Shown one piece after another: positions 1 through 4,847 of a DNA stretch of 5,983 bases (within the stretch, counting starts at the first letter, position 1; each line of letters opens with the position of its first letter). The notes beneath the pieces are model-generated. The model searched no databases. It was not told where the DNA came from and saw nothing but the letters and a program-made list of their open reading frames with translations. The position numbers were made by a program, and so were the translations under genes. This DNA is from an uncultured Bacillota bacterium. Lineage in GTDB: Bacteria > Bacillota > Clostridia > Peptostreptococcales > Anaerovoracaceae. The stretch is from the NCBI GenBank assembly GCA_946410475.1, contig CAMKAM010000091.1:1-5983 (forward strand), given 5' to 3'.

Positions 1-74
1 ATGCATACATCGTCTGAGACGGGGAAAAGCTGTAGATCGCGGCTTACGCCTGCTATTTCCATAGTATATTTCAT
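1..74 (-). CDS. 5' end of a probable phosphoribosyltransferase gene (partial)
   Basis: Only the first 24 codons are inside the window, reading MKYTMEIAGVSRDLQLFPVS and then DDVC. The start is secure: an ATG lies 6 bases after a GGGAGGA ribosome binding site (81-87), which sits downstream of a consensus promoter. The N-terminus resembles, from memory, clostridial purine-type phosphoribosyltransferases annotated as adenine or xanthine PRTases, which begin with an M-K-Y-T-[LM]-x-[IV]-A-G-x-x-R-x-L pattern followed by a short acidic stretch. The nucleotide-binding PRPP loop that would prove the family lies outside the window, so the product name is tentative while the reading frame is well supported. 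The gene is divergent from mscL and shares its control region. Confidence 0.6.
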   Translation of the reverse strand, partial: MKYTMEIAGVSRDLQLFPVSDDVC

Positions 75-111
75 GTCTGTTCCTCCCATTGACTTGCTTT
101 TGAACGATACT

Positions 112-141
112 ATTATACAACAGGCCATTTTAACGTGTCAA
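112..141 (-). promoter_or_regulatory. SigA-type promoter for the leftward phosphoribosyltransferase-like gene
   Basis: On the minus strand a perfect TTGACA (-35, 136-141) and a perfect TATAAT (-10, 112-117) are separated by 18 bases. The ribosome binding site at 81-87 and the ATG at 72-74 follow, giving a leader of about 30 bases. It should be strong and constitutive unless repressed. Its -35 overlaps the -35 region of the divergent mscL promoter. Confidence 0.85.
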
Positions 142-163
142 AATCAAGCGATTGTGATATACT
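135..163 (+). promoter_or_regulatory. Extended -10 promoter for mscL
   Basis: The plus strand has TATACT (158-163) preceded by TGA, which forms an extended -10 element (TGn before the hexamer). Seventeen bases upstream is GTGTCA (135-140), a four-of-six match to TTGACA. This weak -35 is almost the same base pairs as the perfect -35 of the opposite promoter. Transcription would start near 170, about 45 bases before the mscL start codon. Confidence 0.6.
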
Positions 164-214
164 AAATAATTGGAAGTTATTAGCATTATATTGTTATCGA
201 AAGGATCAATCATT

Positions 215-592
215 ATGTGGAAAGAGTTCAAAGAATTCGCGATGCAGGGCAACGTTGTGGACCTGGCTGTAGCGGTAGTCATCGGCGGTGCTTTCGGTAA
301 GATCGTAACTGCATTCGTCGACAACATCATCACACCTATTATCGGCGTCCTGTGCGGCGGCGTAGATTTCAGCGGACTGGCTATCAAAGTCGGAGAAGCT
401 GCCATCGGTTATGGCGCACTTATCCAGGCAATCATCGATTTCCTGATCATCGCGTTCTTCATCTTCCTTGTAGTAAAGGCTATGAACAAGATGAAGAAGC
501 CGGAAGAGCCTGCTGAAGAAGAGCCTGCAGGCCCGACAGAAGCAGAGCTTCTTACAGAGATCAGAGACCTTCTCAAAGAGAAGAACAACTAG
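215..592 (+). CDS. mscL: Large-conductance mechanosensitive channel MscL
   Basis: This 125-residue membrane protein opens a wide non-selective pore under membrane tension and releases solutes during hypo-osmotic shock; known MscLs are homopentamers. The family signature is clear: an amphipathic N-terminal helix (WKEFKEFAMQGN, residues 2-13), then the glycine-rich pore-lining TM1 (about 15-45, with AVVIGGAFGKIV and DNIITPIIG), a short external loop with GGVDFS (48-53), TM2 (about 70-90), and a charged tail ending in the helix LLTEIRDLL (112-120) that normally bundles in the cytoplasm. The start was chosen at MWKEF because AAAGGA lies 9 bases upstream and homologues begin there. An in-frame ATG at 170 would add 15 residues but coincides with the expected transcription start. 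Length is normal for the family. The gene is monocistronic, with its own promoter and terminator. Confidence 0.97.
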   Translation: MWKEFKEFAMQGNVVDLAVAVVIGGAFGKIVTAFVDNIITPIIGVLCGGVDFSGLAIKVGEAAIGYGALIQAIIDFLIIAFFIFLVVKAMNKMKKPEEPAEEEPAGPTEAELLTEIRDLLKEKNN

Positions 593-617
593 ATTTGAAA
601 CATTCAGAAATGAAGAG

Positions 618-644
618 GAGTCCCGGCTTGGCCGGGACTCTTTT
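618..644 (+). terminator. Rho-independent terminator of mscL
   Basis: A perfect 10-base-pair stem (GAGTCCCGGC, 618-627, with GCCGGGACTC, 631-640) closes a TTG loop and is followed by TTTTCTTGTT. It lies 25 bases after the mscL stop codon. Read on the minus strand the same hairpin is followed by CTCTTCATTTC, a poorer U-tract, so it may act only weakly on leftward transcripts. Confidence 0.93.
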
Positions 645-764
645 CTTGTTCGTTTTCGTATTCTTATTCTTATTGCATTTGGAAGTGTTGTTTAGGAGTT
701 TAAAAGGTATTATCTATAATGGTTTTCTTTAAGTTGTTGATTTGTTTTGTTTGTTCTGTAAGCG

Positions 765-840
765 CCTCCTTTCTATGTCTCTATTATGCACCGCGACCCT
801 TAAACAGGTCTTAAAGGAAATGACTTTTTTCTTTCAGATT
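765..840 (-). promoter_or_regulatory. Orphan copy of the ABC-operon promoter with RBS but no gene
   Basis: On the minus strand this stretch has, in order, AATCTGAAA (832-840), a TTTAAG-N5-TTTAAG direct repeat of exact period 11 (810-815 and 799-804), a 10-base gap, a CATAAT -10 box (783-788) and an AAAGGAGG ribosome binding site (core 765-770). Each element has a counterpart at nearly the same spacing in the promoter of the ABC operon (3141-3217). No consensus -35 sits at normal distance from the -10, so activation by a DNA-bound regulator is likely. No ATG, GTG or TTG follows the ribosome binding site at usable spacing and no leftward ORF follows. The flanking stretch 645-764 is AT-rich, and I see no gene in it. 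The site is either a remnant of a lost gene or the promoter of a non-coding RNA. Confidence 0.65.
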
Positions 841-844
841 CATT

Positions 845-1501
845 TCAGCTTTCTCGCATCCCGTCGATGCTGAATACCTCGTCCGCCATCTGCGCGACCC
901 GCTTGCTGTGGGTGACGATGATGACGCATTTGTTGCGCCTGTGGGCGAGCTCGTCGAAGATCTGTATGATCTCCTGCTCCGTCTTCGTATCCAGATTGCC
1001 GGTCGGCTCGTCCGCCAGTATTATCGGCGGATCGTATGAGAGCGCCCTTGCGATAGCGACTCTCTGCTGCTGGCCGCCGGACATCTGCAGGACCGGCCTC
1101 TCGAGGTCGTAGTCGGCGATGCCAAGCTGCGTCAGGATGTCGGTTGCGTGCCGGCGTTTGTCAGGCACTTCGCGTCCTGATATGTCGATCGAAAGTTCGA
1201 CATTCTCGATGGCGTTCAGCTTCGGGAGGAGATTGTAGTTCTGGAACACTATCCCCACATCGCTCGCTCTGTAAGCATAAGTATCCTTTTTAAAGACGTT
1301 TTCTCCGTTCACTGTGATCGTCCCTTCTGTCGGGCTGGTCAGAGCCGCGAGCAGGGAGAGGAGAGTGGTCTTGCCGGCGCCGGAGCGTCCTTCGAGGGCG
1401 TATACCTTGCCCTCGTCGAACTCCATGCTCAGGCCGTCGATCACTTTTCTTGTATTTGGTGAGTAAGCGAATGACATATTCTCTATCTTCAAAATTGACA
1501 T
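845..1501 (-). CDS. ABC transporter ATP-binding protein, MacB/LolD/BceA type
   Basis: This 218-residue protein is the cytoplasmic ATPase that should power the adjacent FtsX-type permease. All nucleotide-binding motifs are intact: Walker A GRSGAGKT (38-45), Q-loop glutamine in VFQNYNLLP (Q87), signature MSGGQQQRVAIARAL (140-154), Walker B IILADEPTGNLD (160-171, catalytic E165) and the H-loop histidine in VTHS (H198). The order, spacing and short length match the MacB/LolD/BceA group, whose members work by mechanotransmission with four-helix permeases rather than by classical substrate import. The start ATG follows AAAGGAT by about 9-10 bases. It is the second gene of its operon, 36 bases after the permease stop. 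No convincing U-tract terminator follows it. The substrate cannot be deduced from the ATPase; export of a peptide, lipid or antimicrobial is typical. Confidence 0.95.
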   Translation of the reverse strand: MSILKIENMSFAYSPNTRKVIDGLSMEFDEGKVYALEGRSGAGKTTLLSLLAALTSPTEGTITVNGENVFKKDTYAYRASDVGIVFQNYNLLPKLNAIENVELSIDISGREVPDKRRHATDILTQLGIADYDLERPVLQMSGGQQQRVAIARALSYDPPIILADEPTGNLDTKTEQEIIQIFDELAHRRNKCVIIVTHSKRVAQMADEVFSIDGMRES

Positions 1502-1537
1502 TGTATTGGATCCTTTCTTCTGTTGAACGGTTCTGTA

Positions 1538-3133
1538 TCAATCTCTGCTGGTCAGGATCGACAGCGGATCGTATCTGAGTACCTGTGAAAGGGCGGCTCC
1601 TGCCGATACAGCTATCAGGAGCAGACCGACAAGCACCAGTTCTGCTATGACTTTGAGGTTGGCTGCCGATGTGACGCTGTCGACGTAGTCTCTCATTCCC
1701 GGGCCTCCGCGTTCTCCGTCCAGGGTCTTGGCGGTCGTGGCTGAATCATCATTCGCGGTGTCGGACTGCGATCCGTCTACTGAAGATGTGGAAGCAGTCT
1801 GCGTTATCTGAAGATCAGAGCTGCTCTGATCCGTGACCTGATCCGTTGAAGAATCTGTGCTTTGGTCCTGTCCCGGACCCATCTGTCCGCCGTCAGGGGC
1901 CTGACCTCCGTCAGGACCTCCGCGGTCGAATGAGTCGGTCGTGGTCGCTGCGGAAGCTGAAAGCAGTTTGTTCGTTACCGGAACGGATGTGAGGCTTCCC
2001 AGCAGACCTCCCAGGATGATCGCCGCTATTGATATGACAGCGATCTCATATATGAACTGACGGGCTATCTTTTTCTTGCTCATGCCTATCGCGGCGAGAA
2101 CTCCGACTTCATACTTTCTCTCGCGGATGCTGAACATCGTCAGCGCCATGAGTACTGCGCCTCCTATTATCAGAAGGATGATGAGGAAGTACTTCGCGTA
2201 TCTCGAAAGGTTCTCGAGAGGCTGCAGTTGTCTTTCATAGTTGCTTATATCCTGCGACCGGACGGTGTATTTGCTGTCGAGTCCGGCCTCGTGTGCCTGG
2301 TCTTCGAATTTGCTGTAAGCATCGTAGTCTGCGAATGAATATGTTCCCTGAGTCCGCATATCAAGGCCTGTGCTGTCAGCAATGGCCGAAAGTGCGGCGT
2401 AGCTCATGTAGATATTGTTAGAGTTGCCGATGCCCATGGGATCGCCAATGTCGCCCTGAGATGAGCTGCTCGAAGAATAGATCCCGACGATCTTGACTTT
2501 GAATGTCTTTGAGGTGTCTGACGGACTCACGAATTTGATGGAGTCGCCGACTTCGAGATCGTTGTATTTCGCAAGCGCGCTGCTGATGACGCAGGTCTTT
2601 TCACTCGTTCCTTCTTCGAACATCACGCCGTCTGTGATCTCGGCATTGCCGTCTGCAAATTCGGTCATGGCTTCATCACTGCTGTAGCCTGTTATGGTGA
2701 AGTCGCCGTCGGACTGGCCCATGGCGCCTCCCATCATCCGGCCGCCCATGCCGCCCTGGGATGTGCTTACCGCTTCGATCTTGGAAGCGTCTACCGACAC
2801 GGAGCCTGTATACCAGAAGCTCTTGACGGAGTCGAGCTTCGCGTACTTCTGCAGTTCCTCAAGCGAAAGCTCTGAATCCTGTATGCTTTCTTTCATCTCG
2901 TTCCTGTCGGGTGGCTCGCCGTTCTTTTCGCCCATTATCTCGTCCATATCCAGGGTGATGTTTCCGGTTATGGAGAGCTGCTCGAGGCCCTGGGCCCTTG
3001 TCGTCTCGGCCGCCGCCCTGATGGACAGGGAGAGGCAGGCGGAGAGGGCGATGATGAATACTATCGCTGCGAAAAGTATCGATCTGCCCTTTGACCTTTG
3101 GATATTCCGTAAAGCGTTTTTCATTATGTACAT
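1538..3133 (-). CDS. FtsX/MacB-family ABC transporter permease with low-complexity extracellular insert
   Basis: This 531-residue membrane protein pairs with the downstream ATPase. TM1 (about 18-38) follows the usual NALRNIQRSKGRS start, and a large extracytoplasmic domain of the MacB periplasmic-core type covers about 40-310. TM2 (about 314-336) leads to the diagnostic cytoplasmic segment SIRERKYEVGVLAAIGMSKK (335-354); TM3 is about 361-383, TM4 about 495-517, and the tail YDPLSIL is typical of the family. The start was chosen by the AGGAGG 7 bases upstream; an ATG three codons later is too far from it. Two features are odd: a Gly/Met patch, GGMGGRMMGGAMG (127-139), and an insert of roughly 100 residues between TM3 and TM4 (about 392-490) rich in Gly, Asp, Gln, Ser and Thr with repeated PDGGQ. 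FtsX loops at this place are usually short. A role in antimicrobial or cell-envelope stress export is inferred; the substrate is unknown. Confidence 0.92.
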   Translation of the reverse strand: MYIMKNALRNIQRSKGRSILFAAIVFIIALSACLSLSIRAAAETTRAQGLEQLSITGNITLDMDEIMGEKNGEPPDRNEMKESIQDSELSLEELQKYAKLDSVKSFWYTGSVSVDASKIEAVSTSQGGMGGRMMGGAMGQSDGDFTITGYSSDEAMTEFADGNAEITDGVMFEEGTSEKTCVISSALAKYNDLEVGDSIKFVSPSDTSKTFKVKIVGIYSSSSSSQGDIGDPMGIGNSNNIYMSYAALSAIADSTGLDMRTQGTYSFADYDAYSKFEDQAHEAGLDSKYTVRSQDISNYERQLQPLENLSRYAKYFLIILLIIGGAVLMALTMFSIRERKYEVGVLAAIGMSKKKIARQFIYEIAVISIAAIILGGLLGSLTSVPVTNKLLSASAATTTDSFDRGGPDGGQAPDGGQMGPGQDQSTDSSTDQVTDQSSSDLQITQTASTSSVDGSQSDTANDDSATTAKTLDGERGGPGMRDYVDSVTSAANLKVIAELVLVGLLLIAVSAGAALSQVLRYDPLSILTSRD

Positions 3134-3140
3134 AGCGTGT

Positions 3141-3217
3141 CCTCCTTGCTATGGACACGATGATACGGGGTCAGCCTTAAAGAAGACTTTAAAGAAATCA
3201 AAAGATGTTTTCAGATT
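3141..3217 (-). promoter_or_regulatory. Promoter, tandem TTTAAG-type operator and RBS of the ABC operon
   Basis: Reading leftward: AATCTGAAA (3209-3217), a period-11 direct repeat (TTAAAG at 3187-3192 and TTTAAG at 3176-3181), a 10-base gap, a TATCAT -10 box (3160-3165) and AGGAGG (3141-3146) 7 bases before the permease ATG. The bases at normal -35 distance do not resemble TTGACA, so the repeat probably binds an activator that replaces -35 contacts. The layout resembles the NTTAAG-N5-WTTAAG sites of the streptococcal response regulator CiaR, of the OmpR/PhoB family, which also sit about 10 bases upstream of the -10. Which regulator acts here is unknown; none is encoded in the window. Confidence 0.65.
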
Positions 3218-3225
3218 GTTTTAAG

Positions 3226-3254
3226 AAAAAAAGAGATCCCTTATCAGGGATCTC
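3226..3254 (-). terminator. Rho-independent terminator after the LeuA-regulatory-domain gene
   Basis: On the minus strand a perfect 9-base-pair stem (GAGATCCCT pairing with AGGGATCTC, 3233-3254) closes a 4-base GATA loop and is followed by seven T residues (3226-3232). It lies 27 bases after the stop codon at 3282 and separates the T-box gene from the ABC operon downstream. Confidence 0.93.
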
Positions 3255-3281
3255 AGGTATTTTGAGTATATATATATCAGC

Positions 3282-3794
3282 TTACTTAGCTAGCTCTGCG
3301 GCTTCTCTTCTATTGATCGCTGTAATAAGAGCGTTGACAGCAGCAAGAAGGATATCAGTGTGAGTACCGACACCCCAAAAACGTTCGCCTACCGGGTTTT
3401 CGATGCAGATGTAGCATACGCCGACGGAGTTGAAGTCGTCGTTCAGAGCGTGCTGCGAATAGTGGATGAACTTGAAGAGCGACATGTACTGTGTCTGAAG
3501 GAGACCGTTAGCTACTGCGTTGATCGGGCCGTTGCCCTGAGCCTTGATGTCGTAGGATTCCTGGTCGTCACCCTCGCCGAGAACGACGTGCATATCGACC
3601 TCAACAGAGTAATCATCACCGGATCTCATGTTCGCCGGACGATTGAAATATGCTTCAGGAATGTCGATCGGGAAGAATTTGTTGACATATTCTTCTTCGA
3701 ATACTTTCAGTTTTTCATCTTCGCTGACGCCTTCAAGCAGCTTGTCTACTTCGGGCTGCATTGCTTCGGGTAAATCGAACTTGTGCTGTTTCAT
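3282..3794 (-). CDS. Stand-alone 2-isopropylmalate synthase regulatory (LeuA dimerisation) domain protein
   Basis: This 170-residue protein matches only the C-terminal allosteric domain of 2-isopropylmalate synthase (LeuA), the first enzyme of leucine synthesis. Visible landmarks are VFEEEYVN (31-38), like the linker before the domain in full-length enzymes of the Mycobacterium/Corynebacterium type, then AQGNGPINAV (85-94), YSQHAL (112-117) and WGVGTHTDILLAAVNALITA (140-159) followed by INR. In that enzyme type the equivalents read roughly GxGGPIDAL, DYxEHA and WGVGIDxNI-AxxxAxxSAxNR. The TIM-barrel catalytic domain and its HxH metal motif are absent, so it cannot be a synthase by itself. The start follows GGAG by 7 bases. 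It is a single-gene unit with a leucine T-box, its own promoter and terminator. A leucine-sensing partner or modulator of LeuA is inferred. CimA (citramalate synthase) shares this domain, so it is an alternative partner. Confidence 0.85.
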   Translation of the reverse strand: MKQHKFDLPEAMQPEVDKLLEGVSEDEKLKVFEEEYVNKFFPIDIPEAYFNRPANMRSGDDYSVEVDMHVVLGEGDDQESYDIKAQGNGPINAVANGLLQTQYMSLFKFIHYSQHALNDDFNSVGVCYICIENPVGERFWGVGTHTDILLAAVNALITAINRREAAELAK

Positions 3795-3837
3795 TGTAGT
3801 GCTCCTTTCGTTTGCAGTATCCATATATATGATTTTG

Positions 3838-3890
3838 ATAAAAACAAAACGCCTCGTTTGATGCCGGATGATCCCGGAAACAAAGAGACG
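3838..3890 (-). terminator. T-box attenuator terminator
   Basis: The leader hairpin runs from CGTCTC (3885-3890) to GAGGCG (3850-3855), continues with TTTG/CAAA pairing past one bulged C, and has an inner CCGG/CCGG helix. TTTTGTTTTTAT follows at 3838-3849. Its 5' strand includes most of the CTCTT needed by the antiterminator, so the two structures exclude each other. Confidence 0.88.
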
Positions 3891-4074
3891 AAAAATACTT
3901 TTTCCGCGGTACCACTCTTCTTGGCTGCGCATGCATCCATGTTACAGCCCTCTCGATCTGGCGTTCGCTCGGGGGTGAGACGCCGGTGCGACTGATACGG
4001 ATTTCCACCATGTACCGCTCTCTGTGATCGTCTTTCGCCGGTTTATTCCCGTCATGGCAAAACTTCATATATTG
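3838..4074 (-). promoter_or_regulatory. T-box riboswitch, leucine (CUC) specifier
   Basis: The leader of the 3282-3794 gene carries the T-box sequence AGAGTGGTACCGCGG (3904-3918). The antiterminator can be drawn: AAGAG (3915-3919) pairs with CTCTT (3883-3887), the 7-base bulge is TGGTACC (3908-3914), and a C-G/AAAAA-TTTTT helix lies above it. The bulge TGGT fits a tRNA ending in ACCA, as tRNA-Leu does. In Stem I, CGGG pairs with CCCG below and CCGG with CCGG above an internal loop holding CTCACC; the specifier CTC (3977-3979) is a leucine codon followed by A, as is usual. AGAGAG and a GGTGGAAAT-type apical loop are also present. Uncharged tRNA-Leu should stabilise the antiterminator and switch the gene on when leucine is short. 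Confidence 0.93.
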
Positions 4075-4080
4075 ACGAAA

Positions 4081-4109
4081 ATATAACCCTAACAGCATGC
4101 TTTTGTCAA
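4081..4109 (-). promoter_or_regulatory. SigA-type promoter of the T-box unit
   Basis: On the minus strand a perfect TTGACA (4104-4109) is separated by exactly 17 bases from TTATAT (4081-4086). Transcription would start near 4074, just before T-box Stem I. The strong core promoter fits control by termination rather than by initiation. It lies about 60 bases after the tenI stop codon. Confidence 0.85.
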
Positions 4110-4169
4110 GGGAAACGGAACAAATATTGTACAATTCTCAAACAATTCTGCGGAAAGTATCCATATGGT

Positions 4170-4847
4170 TCAGCATCCGAAGGACATAAGGTATTCCAGC
4201 GGGTCCGCGCATCGCATAAGCCCGCTCATCACGCACGCTCCTGCGGCGCCGCGCTCCAGAGCGGACATATAGTTGTCAGGGGCTATCCCTCCGATCGCGT
4301 AGACCGGGATATCGACACTTTGCGCCGTCTCTTCGAGCCTGTCAAGTCCGCGCGGCGCGAGCCCTTTTTTGCAGTCCGTCTCGAACACGTGACCGAATGT
4401 GACGTATGTGCATCCGAGCCTTTCTGCAAGGCGCGCGTCTTCAGGTGAGTGGCAGGAAGCCCCAAGGCACGAAAACTGCAATGGTCCGCGCTCCGCGGCC
4501 AGCTCCTGAAGTTTTTGCAGCGGCATGTGCAGGGCGCTGCCGTCCGGCACTGCGAAACCTGATGCCTCAGCATAAAAGTGCGGGATGAGACGAACTTCGT
4601 ATACGCTGCAGACGGCCGCCGCCTCCCGCGCGAGAGCGAGGTATTCGTCAGGCGGCAGGTCCTTTTCGCGAAGGATGATCCCCGCGAGATGCGGACCGCC
4701 GCTCTTTCTGCTTACACGCGCAGCGGAAGCTATCTTTGCGAGACGACCGATAAGACCGCCCTCGCAAAGATGTCTGTTCGTGACGCATATTATGTTTTTG
4801 GTCTGTGCTTCGCTGTTTTTCATAAGTCGTTTCGTGGCTTTCCGCAT
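4170..4847 (-). CDS. tenI: TenI/ThiE-family protein, probable thiazole tautomerase
   Basis: The TIM-barrel protein has 225 residues from the ATG at 4847. It shows ICVTNRHL (about 19-26), LREKD (about 59-63), the stretch GASCHS with a histidine at about 133, FGHVFETDCKKG (about 151-162) and AIGGIAPDN (about 184-192). FGHVFETDCKKG is nearly identical, from memory, to Bacillus subtilis TenI, and the histidine aligns with the TenI catalytic histidine. The ThiE-specific NDD-type and GxHxGQxD segments are replaced by IPHFY and ALHMP, so condensation of thiazole and pyrimidine phosphates is unlikely. TenI aromatises the thiazole product of ThiG. The ATG overlaps the thiH stop (TGATG), suggesting translational coupling; a TTG one codon upstream and an ATG at 4823 are other possible starts. 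Automated annotation may call it thiE. Confidence 0.8.
   Translation of the reverse strand: MRKATKRLMKNSEAQTKNIICVTNRHLCEGGLIGRLAKIASAARVSRKSGGPHLAGIILREKDLPPDEYLALAREAAAVCSVYEVRLIPHFYAEASGFAVPDGSALHMPLQKLQELAAERGPLQFSCLGASCHSPEDARLAERLGCTYVTFGHVFETDCKKGLAPRGLDRLEETAQSVDIPVYAIGGIAPDNYMSALERGAAGACVMSGLMRCADPLEYLMSFGC

Noticed and set aside
170..214. In-frame upstream ATG that would extend MscL by 15 residues
   Set aside because: It falls at the predicted transcription start, has no ribosome binding site, and the added residues do not belong to the conserved MscL N-terminus.
715..720. Perfect TATAAT on the plus strand in the mscL-ABC gap
   Set aside because: There is no -35 at proper spacing and no rightward gene after it; such matches are expected in an AT-rich gap.
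817..846. Possible weak terminator hairpin for the ABC operon (GAAATGA/TCATTTC, 7 bp)
   Set aside because: It has a 16-base loop, an AT-rich stem overlapping the stop codon and no proper U-tract, and it overlaps the orphan promoter block.
2694..3224. Long open frame on the plus strand opposite the permease
   Set aside because: It is an antisense shadow of a clear FtsX permease and has no ribosome binding site or recognisable domain.
3267..3278. TA-dinucleotide run after the LeuA-domain gene
   Set aside because: It is a short simple repeat between stop codon and terminator with no visible role.
3795..3824. ATG upstream of and in frame with the LeuA-domain start
   Set aside because: It has no Shine-Dalgarno sequence, whereas the ATG at 3794 has GGAG at ideal spacing.
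3733..4134. Open frame on the minus strand spanning the T-box leader
   Set aside because: The region is explained by promoter, T-box structure and attenuator; the frame has no RBS and its start lies upstream of the promoter -10.
4126..4135. Palindrome ATTGTACAAT just upstream of the T-box promoter
   Set aside because: It is only 10 bases long with no second copy in the window; too short to call an operator.
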